This document shows, one piece after another, positions 30,523 through 42,580 of a stretch of 64,000 nucleotides of DNA (within the stretch, counting starts at the first letter, position 1; every line of letters starts with the position of its first letter). The notes under the pieces are model-generated. The model was not told the origin of the DNA. It saw only the letters and a program-made list of their open reading frames with translations, and searched no databases. Location: NCBI GenBank assembly GCA_006384855.1, contig VCJN01003321.1, forward strand, positions 24,452 to 88,451, written 5' to 3'. The position numbers were made by a program, and so were the translations under genes. This DNA is from Tetraselmis striata. Its lineage: Eukaryota; Chlorophyta; Chlorodendrophyceae; Chlorodendrales; Chlorodendraceae.

Positions 30523-33500
30523 CATGGGGACAATGTGGGAAAGCGAAAAGGAGTGCTGCCTTTGTCATCGCAAGGACCGTTCGTTGGGAAAGCTGCTCGG
30601 GCCAGTAGGTGCGACACCGTTACGGGCGAGCGGCTGTCGAGCTCGATGGCCCATCTGAGCGCAACCCCCCCTTCCAGTCAGGCGGCAGGTTTGCTTCCTG
30701 CGCCGACATATCCGTCACTGACATCCGGCGGTGTGAGCAGGGGAAGACCGTGCCACAGGCCAGGCCATATTTGTGCATAGGCTATGTGCGATATGGAGCC
30801 CCGAGGTCTACCAGACTGACGAAGGGACGGTGAAGAACATAATGACAGCGATGAAGCGTGGCCGCGCCATCCGGTAGGTCCCGCCTGGACAGTCTCAATG
30901 AAATAAGGAGCGCGCGCCTTGGGCCCCAAATGTCTGCCGCGAGTCTACCTATGTTCTCCATGGACGGCTTGTGAGCTTTGTGTGTAAACGTATGGCGCGC
31001 AGATGCGCCAAGTGCAACAAGACCGGGGCGACCATCGGGTGCGTCCTGGAGCGGTGCCAGTGCAGCTTCCACCTGTCCTGCGCGAGTGAAGCAGGATGCT
31101 ACTTTCTGCCGCTGAGGTACCTGCTAAGGTATGCGGCCGGGCTATGGCAACTCTGGAATGTCACGGCGCGCAGCAGGTGGCTGAAGGCGCCCCCTTCATG
31201 CTGCCCTGCAGTTGCGCGGACCACTCTGCCATGTTGGTGTCAACGGCAAAGCAAATCACCGGAGAGGAGAACAGTGCGGCCCTGGGGTGAGCGCCTGCCG
31301 CCCAGGTAGATTCGACAGCGCTTGCACCAACAGGACAGGGATCAGCCCATCCGGATGTCTGCCCACTGCTCAAGGGGTCCATGACTTGCATTGGCGCCGT
31401 ACATCCCTGCAGGCCCACCACCCGGCAACCATTCCTCGTTCCGGCATGGGCTCTCAACGTCTCAGCGCCGATGAATGAAACGGTGAGGCACGCAGCGGGT
31501 CCAGCTTGCGTTGGTTGACTCAGCGTTCCTCCTATGACACCCCATGTAAACTGTGAATGGGGCTGCAGCCACTGCCGCCAGCAGGGGCGCCTCCGCTGGC
31601 TGCAGCGCAGGAGGGAATCACGCCGGCAGTTGGCAACGCTGACGAAGGCAGCAGCGGAGGCCATGAGCAAGATGTGAACAGGTGGATGCCTGTGGGCCTG
31701 ATGAAGCAATCGCCGGGATCATCGCCGCCTGCCATTTCACGCGCCTCCTCGCCTTGCGCAGCGTTGCCGTGCAGCTGCGCAGCAGTGGCTGCCAAGTGCC
31801 TGACGAAACATGTGCTCCCGGGAGCGGGATGAAGCCCTGGCACGTCCATGATCACGCCACTGGTCTGGGCACATCTTTTGTCCTTGCACAAAAGGGGCCA
31901 AAGCTCGCCTGACGACGTCACACTGTGTGCGGCAGGATGGGCAAGCGCCGCCGGAACACAGAGCGCGATCGGATACGGGGGCGCCTAAAGGTGGCGAGGC
32001 TGGCGCTGAAAGACTTTAAAGCCGCGATGAGGTGCGTGTGTACCGCTGCTTGTCTGGCGGCTCGGGGCTGGAGCATGTCGCTTTGTTGGCATATCCGATG
32101 GAGACACGCGGCGTCTGAGACTGCGATCTAATATGGCCCATGCGAAGGAGAATGGCGTAGCGTTCGGTGCCATGCTGTCTTTGTGGGGTCAGCCATGCCC
32201 TGGCTGACCGCACCGGCCTCATGTATGACGGGCTCATCCCTACAGCCGCCCGGCGCATCTCGGGCGCTAACAACGATGCTCTCGTGTCTGCCCATGCGCT
32301 GCCAGGAGCAACCGGGGAGCTGGCAACGACAGCGACGAGGAGCGCTTCACCGAGAAGGAGCGGCAGCGCCTCACTCGCGACCGGCAGGCAGTGAGGGGGG
32401 CTGTGATTGACAAGTCTGCGCCGTGCGCGGGACTGCCCAAGGAATGCCTCGAGGTACAGGCGAGGCGATGGTAGCCCGGGGCACTCCCGTTCACCAGCGC
32501 ACCCGTACTAAGCTGCCCGCTGGATGACCCCAGGGCTGGAGCTCCGTGGGGGGGCTTGGGCACGTCATTCAGCAGTTGAAGGAGATGGTGCTGCTGCCCC
32601 TGGCGTACCCCGACATCTTCCAGTCCATGCACATCACGCCTCCCAGGTACGCCGCCTTGCTTGGCCGAGGCTGCGGGTGCCGGCCCGGGGATACAAAAAC
32701 ACCGCGAACACGATGCCCAACCTTTCAGACGTCAATCATAGACGAAGTAGTACTGTGACTAAAGCAAATGCTCCTTTGGGTAGCATCCAAGGACACTTCC
32801 AGGCTTGTATTCCGGGCTCTCGCATGTGCATTGGCGCCCCTCGTGCATTGCGCCTGATCACCAGACGGTACCGCTTAAAGAAGGTCGAACGCTCTGTCCG
32901 CTGTCTGTGCGTTCAGACTGACCTGGCCGTGATTCTTCCCAGGGGCATCCTGCTCCACGGGTCTCCTGGCTGCGGGAAGACGCTGCTGGCCAGGGCCCTC
33001 GCTGGCGCGTGCTACCGCACCTCGGAGCAGCCCATCACCTTCTTCTCCCGAAAGGTAGCCCGATGGTTACGGCAATCGCAGCCAGGCGCCCGCGGCGGCG
33101 GCCAGCACGGCGCGCGGGCGCCCGGACCCCCGCGTGCGCACGCTTAAGACAGCGTGCCGCTGTGCGATGGATGCCTCAGGGCGCCGACTGCCTGGGGGAG
33201 TTTGCGGGCGATGCGGAGCGCACGTTGCGGATTCTGTTTGACGAGGCGAAGCAGCAGGTGAGGCCTCGCGTTGCGCCACCACTGCCCCGGGGGCGCCGAG
33301 CGGGGTCGCCCACCTTGTCGCCCGCCAATCAGCCGCTGCGCTGCCATCTGTACCCGGCCGCACGGCTGAGACGCTGGTCCGTGACAGGCGCCGTCAATCA
33401 TCTTCCTGGATGAAATCGACGCGCTGGTGCCATGCCGCAGCAGCCGTGAGGGAGGGGCAGATCAGGTGAGGTTGGCCACAAGGGGGGGAGGGGGGCTGCG

Positions 33501-34344
33501 GATGTGTGCATGCGTGCGCCTGATCCACAGCAGCGCCCGTGGTAACGCGGCGATGGTTGCCTTTTATCTGCAGATGTACGCCAGCGTGGTGACGACACTC
33601 CTGGCGCTCATGGATGGTGTCAGCGACCGGGGCAACGTGGTGGTGATCGGGGCAACCAACAGGTGAGCGCATGCCATGCTGCCAACCCCTGTGCTGCGCG
33701 TGGCGTCTGTGCGCTGCGGTGCCGGCACTCACGCTGTGCCTTGCGGGATGGCACCGGCACCGCTCCACAGGCCGGATGGAATAGACCCCGGGCTGCGCAG
33801 GCCTGGGCGGTTCGACCGCGAGGTACGTAGCCTCCGCGGCGTTGCGGCACAGCACACGATCCTGCCCTCCGGCACCGCCATGAGGCCTGGCCCATCGTGG
33901 ACCCACAGGTCTGCCTGCAGCTCCCATCCGCGGCGGATCGTGCCGCCATTCTACAAGTGCACACCAGGAGCTGGCCGTGTCCCCCCAGCGAGGTCCTCCC
34001 GCCGTCCACATCCTCTCGCCACCCTCCTGAGGGACAGCCAGCGGCATCTCATCCACCGCTGTGCTCCGGATTTGCAGGCCCTCGTGCAGGCTCTCGCCAG
34101 CGCTACGGAGGGATTTGCCGGCGCAGACCTGGCCGCCCTGTGTACCGGTAAGCGGGGGACGCTGTCACACGATCCGCCGCGGTCGTCCCGGAACGCGGCG
34201 GCCGCGTTGCTGACTCGCCGCGTTGGTGGCGCCAGGGGCTGTGATGCAATCTGCCCGCCGGAACCTCCCGGACATTGCGGACGTGCTCGACTTGGCGGGA
34301 AACCAAGGCACAGAGGAAGCGCAGGTGGCTGTGCTGCTGCCCCC

Positions 34345-34375
<31 letters not shown>

Positions 34376-37300
34376 CCCTGCTTCCATTTAGTGTGTGTGC
34401 GAGCGAGTTTCGGTCTGACAGGCCTCCTTGGTGCGCTCTTGGCTGCGCAGGCGGATGCTGAGTCGCAGGCCCAAGGTATGGGATATGCACGATTCTGCAC
34501 CGCACGCCCTTGTGTCGTTGGTCCTTGTCACTGGCCGCCAATTAGTATTGCAGAGTGCTTCGGCGATTTGCTTGATGACAATGACGGAGCGCCGCCTACC
34601 CAGGGCTTTCCGTATCTGGATCGCTGCCTAAACGGCCGCCGTAGAGACGCTGCAAGGGTGTTCACTGGTGCCAGTCCTGTCCCGGGGGTCAGAAAAAACC
34701 ATCTGCTGAGCCGATAGGTAATTCGGTACTTTGGTAGGGGTTACTTAATTAAAATATGTCTACAGACGTACATACATCCATACATATGGACATATGTATA
34801 TATATATCCTACCGTATTAATTCTGGCTCTGTCTGTCTGTCTGTCACCGACTTTCGAAACGGTTTCGCATACATTATTAGATAGATCGAAAATGTATCCG
34901 TTATAGATTCCGTGATTATTCGCAAGGGTTTCGCTGTCAGGGCCAACAGCAGCCCGGTTGAGCCCGCCCAACCGTCTCCCGTGCACCACGCAGACCAGAG
35001 GGTGGGGCACCCAGCGGCGGAGCTGTTGCTCAAGCAGCGGCTGGGCAACATTCAAGTCCTTAAGCAGGACTGGGTGTCGGCCCTGTCGGCGGCTCCCCCG
35101 CCGTGCTCACTCCGCGAGGTCCGCTGGCACCCGCGCGCCTGCTGTGTGCGCGCCGGGACGGGACATGCGGCTGGCTCCGGACATACTGCGCACACGGACG
35201 CTGATGTTGCCGGCAATCGCGCAGGGAATGGCCAGCCTGGCCTGGCAGTCCATGCACCCGCCGCCCCTGCCCTACCACCTGGCCCCCGCTGTCCTGCCGG
35301 TGCTCCGCCGCGCCTTGAGGTGCGCCCACCTCAGCGGGGCGGAGCTGCCCGGCAAGTTGGCCGTCGCAGCGGAGATGGCATCGCGCTCGGCGGGTCGCTC
35401 CAGCGATGACGAGCTCGAGCAGCTTCTGCTCTCCATGAACGCGATTGAGGCCCCGGTGGCGCCGACACCCTCGCAGGTGAATTCGTTCGCCCGCACATGC
35501 CACACGCATCCGGGGGAATAGACGGAGCCGCCGGCCGCCCGCCATCCACCCGCCCGCTGCCGGATGCAGTTTCTCATCCTTCCGGCGGTTTGGCTCTGCA
35601 GGCAGCCCACTGCCGCAACGGCGCCGCCGAGCAGCGAGGCTCGACACGTGCGGAAGGCGAAGGTGCGCAAGCGCACATGCACGCGTGTGTCTGATCCGGC
35701 CTGGGTGCGCGCGCTCGCGAGGTGTGGTCCATCACCTGACATGCACGGCTGGAGTTGCCCTCATATGTTTACGCAGTGGCATGTTCCCCTCTCCCTCCAC
35801 CCGCAGGCCGCACACTGAAGGCTCAACGTAAAGCAGATGGGGTATTCCCCGCGTGCCGGCTCCTGCTGTGTGCGGAGGGCGACCGAGGGCAACCGCTGGT
35901 GGCGGGGCTGTTCCTCAGCCTGGCAGGGTCTCCCGTCACCGTCGTCGGTTTGCCTCAGATTCTGGGTAGGGGCATCCTCGCGCCGCCGTTTCTCACGCAC
36001 TGCCCTGCTGGTTGTCTAGGGCCGGGTGTCTGTGCCTCTCGGTGGTCGCTCACCTGGCGTTGCCAAAATTTTCACGCCTTTGTGTGGCAATGTGATGTGG
36101 CAGCCGCTGGGGAAGGCAACGCCCTGAGCGGAGTGGCGAAGGTCCTCGACGGGGCGCGATCCGCACACCCGAGTGGCGGTGCTGCTACCCCGGTGATCGT
36201 CTTCCTGCCACGCCTGGATGCCTGGGCACTCGAACCTGCGATCGACGCCCATGCTGATGCGCCAACAGAGGGCGGCGTAGATGACGGCATGGCAGGTGAC
36301 CCCATCCGCCGGCTCGCTTGGCCGCAACCAGGCATTCTCCACCCCAGCTTTTCCCATGGCTGGCACGTGGGACCTGGACAGGTTCCGCCCTGACCTCTTG
36401 CGGCGTGTGTATGGGCGCATGCAGCTGCCGCATCCCCGCCGAAGCCCGCGGCAATCTCGACACCCGCAAAGGGGCGGCAGTCCTGTGCAGGCCCGCACTC
36501 CTTCGCCGGCTTGCAGTTGCCCGATGGTTTAACGACGGCTGGCCGCCAGGTGACCAACGCGACCCCTCCACGGCCGCGCTGCAACGCTGAACAGTTCATG
36601 CTGAAACAGAGACCCTGGCCCCATTAACACCGACACTGCGCCCGGCTGCACTGCGTCCGCGCCTGTATTCCGAGCAGGAACATCCAGCGCACCGCAGCGG
36701 CCGTTCCGGGAGAAATGCTCCCGCAGCTCAGGCCACTGTGACCGCCGCGTGGAACGCGCTGGAGGCCTCCGTTGCGGCGCTCGCCAAGCAGCAGCAAGTG
36801 ATTGTGATCGGGACATGTTACAGGTGCGGGCTGCTCCTGTGCCCCGGGTGCCACCGTGAGTGACCGCTGTGAGTCGGCTCCGGTCCGCCCGAGCGACACC
36901 TCGTAGTTTTCTTCCGAGGCTGGTGACGTACCGCTGAGTGGCCGGTCCCCTCCCACATCGCTCCGCGTGCAGGTCCGAGGCAAGTCTCCCGGACGCCATC
37001 GCCAGGTTCTTTTCACCGCACGGCGCCTCTCGGACCGGAGTGGTCCCCGTGTGCGCGGACCTTGCCGGCGGCTCGTCCGCGCTGCTCACGCGGACCGCCT
37101 GCAGGGCCGCCACGGCGGCGGCGATCGAGGTCGCGTGCGCCATACACGCCAAGCTCGTGGCGCGCCATCGGCGCAATCTGCCTGCCGATGGACACCCGAG
37201 CGCCCGTCCCGCGCCACGTGAGAAGATCCCCTCCGGCCAGGGTGCCCCTGAGGGAGGCGTGAAGGAGCCCTCGGCCGGTGTGAACGAGGCGACGCTGCAA

Positions 37301-39933
37301 TGGGGCCAGTCACTGCACGCCCAGGTACGCAGTGACACCATCGTTGACGCAACTGCATAGCGCGCTCTTGGCACTCCCCTGCTTCTCTCACCGGCTCCTG
37401 CCCCCTCGTCATCTGCCGGTGCAGATTCAGCGCTCGCTGTGCGTGCTGGGGCAGCGTCTGCTGGGCGACAGGCGCGCACGGATGATCCGGTGGCCGGACG
37501 CTGCGCATGGCTTGCCAGAATCCCGGGACATGCTGGCCGGCGTCCCTTTCCGGATGCACTCGATGCAGTCCTTCGCACGCGTATGCCCGCCATCCGCCTG
37601 TGCATCGTGGCTTCGGGCTGCCCTGACGCGCCATCCTCGCGCGCGCCAAGCGAAACCGGCGGTGTACTGATGCGCCCGAGCGCCGATGCCTCGACAGGCT
37701 ATGGCGATGGGATACGTCGGCGGCCTGGACACCCTTCTCGCCATCCTCGCGGCGTGGTATTCCCTGACCCAGCAGGTGTGTGCCCGTATGTCCGCCTGGC
37801 GCCGCCTCATCGTGTGTGCGCACGCTCAAATCACTTTTGTGTAGTGTCTGTGCCGTGAAGGTGGTCCATTCCCCTCCCCTCCATTCGCGCCCACCTGGCC
37901 GGAAACTGTTTGCCTAGTGTGCTCACGTATGCGGTCCCCAATCCAGTTCCGGCACGTACACACGCAAACCGGCTGGCGCTGTGATTGCGGTTACACCCAT
38001 CAGCCGTGCTTGAGCTTGCCACCGGCCCAGCCGCGCCATCCCGTTTGGTGTGCGGATTGCTGAGACCTTCGACTGACCCCTGCGCACCTCCACCGCATCA
38101 GGCGGACGAGGCGGCTGGGCGGGCGTCGCCGGCGTCCTCCGCATTCGCCGCGCTGAGGGTGACACCCTGGCCGCCCTGCATGCGGCAGGTCGGCGGTTCT
38201 GTGCGGACCGCGGGGGGGGGCTTTAGAGCCAGGGACTAACCCAGCCCCTGCGCGGCCCTGACGAAGGACGAAATCAACTCGTGGGTCTATGCTCTGAAGA
38301 AGAAACTCCAGCTGGACACCGCAGCCGCTCAGGCAGCTCTCTCCGCGGCGCTGGCGGCTCGCCATGAGGTACGTGTGGTGTTAAGGGAAGTGGGCAGCCG
38401 AGCAACCGCCCTTCCTGACGCCATTGCCTGGTCGGCGGCGGCAGTGCTTGCCTGTGCGCACTGACAATCGCCGCACTTCCGCTGCCCCGTCAGGAGCAGC
38501 TCCTGCTGCACGGCGCAGCTCGGAAGGCTCAGGCAGGCCGACCGCCGCACGGAGAGGAGGCGAAGCCCTCGTCGGAGGCGGGGCGTGCGCCGGCGGGTCG
38601 TGCCGCGGAGGAGTCCGGGGCGCCGCTGGCGTCAGCGCCCATGCGCGGCCACGCTGAGGCCGGCAGTTGCCCTGCAGCCGCTGATGGTGAGCGCCCTTCG
38701 GCCCGTGCGTAGCGTGTGCGGGGCTGCCATGCATCATGTGACCGATGACGCGAGCGGCAGCTTGGGGCCGGCTTCCATGCGTGTAGACGCCCCTGCATGA
38801 ACCTGTGACATGTAGCCCTGAAATTCCATTCCATTCTATTCCATTCCATTCCATTCCATTCTATTCCATTCCAGTCCCTTCCCTTCCCTTTACTTCCCTT
38901 CCGTTCCGTTCTATTCCGTTCCGTGCTATTCCATTCCATTCTATTTCCATTTGCCAAACTGCCATCCGAAAAGAGTGTTCAGTTTACCCTGAGACCGGGT
39001 TTGCGTGCAGGCTACAGATAGGAACATTCACCTCATACGTGCTACAGCTTTGCGCATGTTTGGCTTCTAGCAGGCAGGCCAGGCTCTTGTGTGCTGTTCT
39101 TCTTGCTGCCGGCGCGGCGCCCGCAGACACCGGCATCCATTCACCCGATGCCATCGCCCTGCCCGCACGCAATCACATGCCGGCGGAACCCGATTCCTCG
39201 GCCGCAGCAGTCGTTGCGATGACCACCGCGCACCGCGCGAGGCCCGGCGCCGCCGCACCCCGCGACCATCCCGGCCTCACGCCCACCCCATGCAACAAAG
39301 CACGAGACCTTTTTCCCGAAGAAATGGGCAATGGAAACCCAAACAATGCACTTGGTGCTTTCCGAAATCGGTTCGCAACTAAGATGTATCCGTCGGTTTT
39401 CTGTTTCTGTCCTAATATATTCCTAATCGCCGCAAGTACATCCTGAGCGACTGCCGCCTCCCGCCACGCCGCAGCCCGAGTCGAAGCGCCGCATCGCCAG
39501 GAGGGGCGCACGTCGCCGCGGCAGGCCGCCCACACGCGGCTCAAGGCCCGCTTGCAAGCGTGGACGGTGCAGCTGGCCGAGCTGCTGAGGCTGAGCCTGA
39601 TTCCACCCACAGGCAAGCTGCCAACACAAGCAAGCGCCGGATGCGGGATGGGCCGCCCGAATAGCTGCTGCTCCTGGCACACACCCCGCCATTCACCCTG
39701 ACCCGGTGCCTGACTCGCGCCCCCCTCTCGTGTGCAGCGGAGGCCATCAAGCAGGACGCCCTGGTGAGCGTGGGGGTGCTGCTCTCGTTGGCGTCAGACA
39801 GCGGCAAGCGTGCCGGCCACGAGCTGCAGGTCGCCGAGAGCCAAGGCGCGGGCGCGGCGGATGCGCTCCCGGCCGCCTCCCACGCGTGCGCGCTGGTGCT
39901 GGCGCAGATGCGGCGGGGGGCGCCGCCGGGGTA
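30523..39933 (+). CDS. ePHD-AAA ATPase, related to plant At3g15120/ATAD2-group proteins
   Basis: Predicted nuclear chromatin ATPase. Exons in order: CCLCHRKDRSLGKLLGP (about 30540); HRLCAIWSPEVYQTDEGTVK (30775-30870) and CAKCNKTGATIGCVLERCQC (about 30995), together an extended PHD finger; CSCADHSAMLVSTAKQITG (31205); a basic helix RRRNTERDRIRGRLK (31940); SVGGLGHVIQQLKEMVLLPL (32540-32646); Walker A GSPGCGKT (about 32958-32983); GEFAGDAERTLRILFDEAK (33200); Walker B IIFLDEID (33397-33420); SVVTTLLALMDG and VVVIGATNR (33580-33660); and Arg-finger region LRRPGRFDRE (about 33795-33822). A second AAA-like unit (35850-36300) has EGDRGQPLVAGLFL in place of a P-loop and VIVFLPRLDAW, so it is probably inactive. 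Later exons include KDEINSWVYALKKKLQLD (38262) and KQDALVSVGVLLSLASDSGK (39750), stop 39931-39933. Start and last exons are uncertain; the tail could be a separate gene. I saw no bromodomain. Confidence 0.75.
34525..34700 (+). repeat. Dispersed repeat in ATPase intron; empty-site homologue of 41.5-42.6 kb
   Basis: This stretch of about 175 bp matches, on the opposite strand, two separated blocks at 42580-42511 and 41677-41540. Here the blocks are contiguous (gatgacaatgacggagcgcc), while at 41.7-42.5 kb a non-LTR fragment interrupts them. The repeat family itself is unidentified and non-coding. Confidence 0.7.
34745..34945 (+). repeat. Dispersed repeat with CTGT microsatellite
   Basis: ctgtctgtctgtc is followed by a conserved block (ttcgaaacggtttcgca ... 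atagatcgaaaatgtat ... ttccgtgattatt). A homologous block with the same CTGT leader is at about 54075-54180. It lies in an intron of the ATPase gene. The class is unknown. Confidence 0.55.
38825..38952 (+). repeat. ATTCC pentamer microsatellite
   Basis: About 125 bp of imperfect attcc/ttccc/ttccg pentamers lie in a probable intron of the ATPase gene. The pentamer resembles the GGAAT satellites known from animals, but here it is a short local array. Confidence 0.85.
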
Positions 39934-39975
39934 GATGGGGCGCGGGGAATGGTGGGGCGGACCGGGAAGGATTGT

Positions 39976-40995
39976 TTACATGGCGTCGGCGCGGCTGTGA
40001 CGACGGCACATGTCATGTCTGCCGCATCGCGCCGTGTCACGTGCGGACAGGGGCCGCGCGCGCGATGCTCTGCGCCCACTATGAAGTGAAGTGCCCCCCG
40101 TTCTCGTTCCGGCAGTAGCCCTGCTCGTCCGCGCAGCGCACGGGGCGTCAGCCACCTCGTCAGCAAAGCGGCACGGGCTGAGCAGCACCGCAGGCAGAGG
40201 CAGCAACGCGGGGGCCCGTACGGTCGGCTTGCGGGTCGCCTGCTTCACGGCAAACGGGGCCTTGGAGCCCTCATGCTCCACGATCCGCAGGGTGGCGCTG
40301 TAAGGCGGGTTGTCCCCATTCGCCAGGGCCTGTGCCACAGGGCAGCGTCAGAGTGAATCTCCATTCGCGAGTGAGCCGGTGCATGGAGATTGTCACAGCG
40401 TCCTGCCGAGCACCCCCGGGCATCCTGAGTTGGAGGGGCGCAGCGGGTGGAGGAGACCTGGAGTGCGCCTTCGTGCTCGTTGGCCGGCTTGCTCTGGCCC
40501 TGGTACGGCTTCTAGGGGCATGCGGGTGGCACAAAGGGGGGCTCAGTGCACGGAAACAGCGTCCCTTACATCGGCACGCCGCCCAATTGCCCAGCTCTAT
40601 CGTCTGGGCAGGGGGGGGGGGGGGGGGGGGGGGGCTACCTGCTTGTTGGATGCGAAGCGGATTGTGGCGGTGGAGTTCTTCACCTGCAAAGACAAGCAGC
40701 CACACCTGAGCGAAAGGTTGCTGTTCCACCTCTGCGCCGCATCGCCAGTCTATGCCGGTTCTGTTCGAATCAGCCTGGCCAATACAACACCGGCCCTGTC
40801 GCCCATGCCTCTGCCTTCCACCGCCGGCCCTCACCGGCCAAGCGAGCGCGCGGCGGCCGGGAGTCGGGAGGGGGGGGGGGGGGGGGGCTGTCTCTCGTTG
40901 GAGGGCGACAGTGCGAGGGCGCGCGGCGTAGCAGGTGCCGTACCTGCTGACTAAGATCCATGCTGCTGTCGTTGGTCCGAACAATGCAAAGTGGA
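39976..40995 (-). CDS. Unknown gene, two or three exon-like segments
   Basis: Minus-strand segments with splice-like borders: VKNSTATIRFASNKQ (about 40686-40642, after tttgcag and before gtag), ANEHEGALQVSSTRCAPPTQ (about 40485-40426), and ANGDNPPYSATLRIVEHEG with APFAVKQATRKPTVRAP (about 40330-40215), open to a TAA at 39978-39976. I recognise no family. An exon upstream near 40960 (ALFGPTTAAWIL) is possible. Two probable introns carry G tracts on the plus strand (40611-40634, 40871-40887), so C on the sense strand. The 3' end faces the end of the ATPase gene. Confidence 0.4.
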
Positions 40996-41539
40996 GCCTT
41001 CCCCCGGAGTGCCTTCGCGGGTGGGCAAGCTGGCGGGACGCAGCAGCCGTAAGCCGTCCGAATACGTTCGCAACACCCCAAGGCTCCCGCCGAATAGCAA
41101 CACTGCTCCTCGCTCCAGGTTCCCCCGTAAGCACTGGGCTGTTCTCGTTACGTCTGGGCGCGAAACTTGGGTAGGGTGTGGCTGCCTTTCTAGCGGTCGT
41201 AGTGCAATGTGTGGTATACAGGCGTTCATGGGTTTGCGCGCCTGCCCTGGAATGTTCCGCATGCACCGCGCGACATGCCGTCGTGTAGGTGCGCCCCGCC
41301 CCGGCCGGGCGCGTCGGGCGTGCGACGGAGCGGGCGGGCGGCGTCGTTCCAGCAACGAACAGCGCGCATCACTACTACCGGTAGTTTCTGGTGTGAATTA
41401 CAGAAAGGGCAGTAACAAATCCACCTATTCCTGCCAAATAAAGTAGTATACTAAAGATAAACACACCAATCCGCCTCAGCATCCCACATGAGGCGGGATG
41501 GACGAGTGATGCGCGCCCGTTTCAGCAGAGTCCGGGCCA
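40996..41539. other. Intergenic region
   Basis: No supported gene. It probably includes the 5' flank of the minus-strand unknown gene. Open frames here are GC-biased and lack splice or motif support. Confidence 0.3.
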
Positions 41540-42580
41540 CTACTGGTACGGGTGTTTTTCGCCCCCGGGACAGGACTGGCACCAGTGAAACCCTTATTTT
41601 GCAGCGTCTCTGCGACGGCCGTTTAGGCAGCAATCCCGTTACGGAAAGCCCTGCTGGGTAGGCGACGCTCCGTTATATTTTTAACATCAGGGCTTAAACA
41701 TATGCGCAATACAAACGCTTAAACATATGCGCAATACAAACAGAATTAACAGCAACTATGAAAGGTTGCAAGCAAAAGAGAGACATAAGCATGAAACCAA
41801 GGTCGAGCATGAGGCCAAGGAGTCAAGAACCAAGGGAGAGCCAAGGGAACCACGAAGTCGCCAAGCTGCTAGGAACCAAAGGGACCACCGCCCCGGGGTA
41901 GGCCATCAGCCGCGGCGAGGACGCATGCAGCCAATGACCCGGGTCATAGCAACACATGCCGATGAGCGACGCGACGCAAGCGCAGGAGCACCATCACGTG
42001 CCGCGCGAGCGGCCGCGACCCCGCCAAAAACGTTGTCTGCATGCATGTAACGGCGGGGATAAACGGCGGCGCAAGCAGACAAGAGCTTTCCGATTTTTTG
42101 GCCAGTGTGTGTGTGGCTCGCTTTCGCGAGCTCCACCAAGAAGGCCTCAGCGTGCAGGGCCAGCGAGCCGAACTCGGCAACGACGAATGGAACAAAGCGA
42201 AGCATGATGCCGACGGCGTTTCGGACACCCTCGTCATACTTCTGGATTTTTTGGCGCTCTGCAGCCCACAAGGCAGTCGTTGGATCCGAGCTCGACACGC
42301 CGAGGATAGGGGCAATGGTGGTATCGACAGCAACCGTGTTCCCGCGGATACCACCGTACCCAAAAAACCCAACATCGGCCTGCCGGCCGTCGCTGCCCTT
42401 CGGAAGAGAAACAAGCACCGACGGGTCCGTGAGGATCTGGACACCCACGCCCAGGGCGGACTTCACGTACGTCGTGGCAAACGTCATAAAGGCCATGTGC
42501 CTTTCCGTGCGCTCCGTTATAGTCATCAAGCAAATTGCCGAAGCATTTTGCAATACTAATTGGTGGCCGGTGACGGAATT
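41540..42580 (-). repeat. Old dispersed repeat split by a non-LTR insertion
   Basis: The two flanking blocks (41540-41677 and 42511-42580) align to the uninterrupted copy at 34525-34700. The interruption is the non-LTR fragment 41678-42510, bounded by an 11-bp duplication of gctccgttata. Confidence 0.7.
41678..42510 (-). mobile_element. 5'-truncated non-LTR retroelement fragment with target-site duplication
   Basis: On the minus strand it reads SALGVGVQILTDPSVLVSLP, GSDGRQADVGFFGYGG, VDTTIAPILGVSSSD, AERQKIQKYDEGVRNAVGIM and FVVAEFGSLALHAE: the RT C-terminal region also seen at 11247-13196, here in one frame down to about 41908. The 3' non-coding tail follows and ends with a 25-bp unit duplicated in tandem (gcttaaacatatgcgcaata repeated, 41692-41741). 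Direct repeats gctccgttata at 41667-41677 and 42511-42521 are the target-site duplication. Its 5' end is inside the coding region, as in target-primed reverse transcription. Confidence 0.8.

Noticed and set aside
38825..38952. Possible centromeric satellite (ATTCC pentamers)
   Set aside because: It is only about 125 bp and lies within a gene; a local microsatellite is enough.
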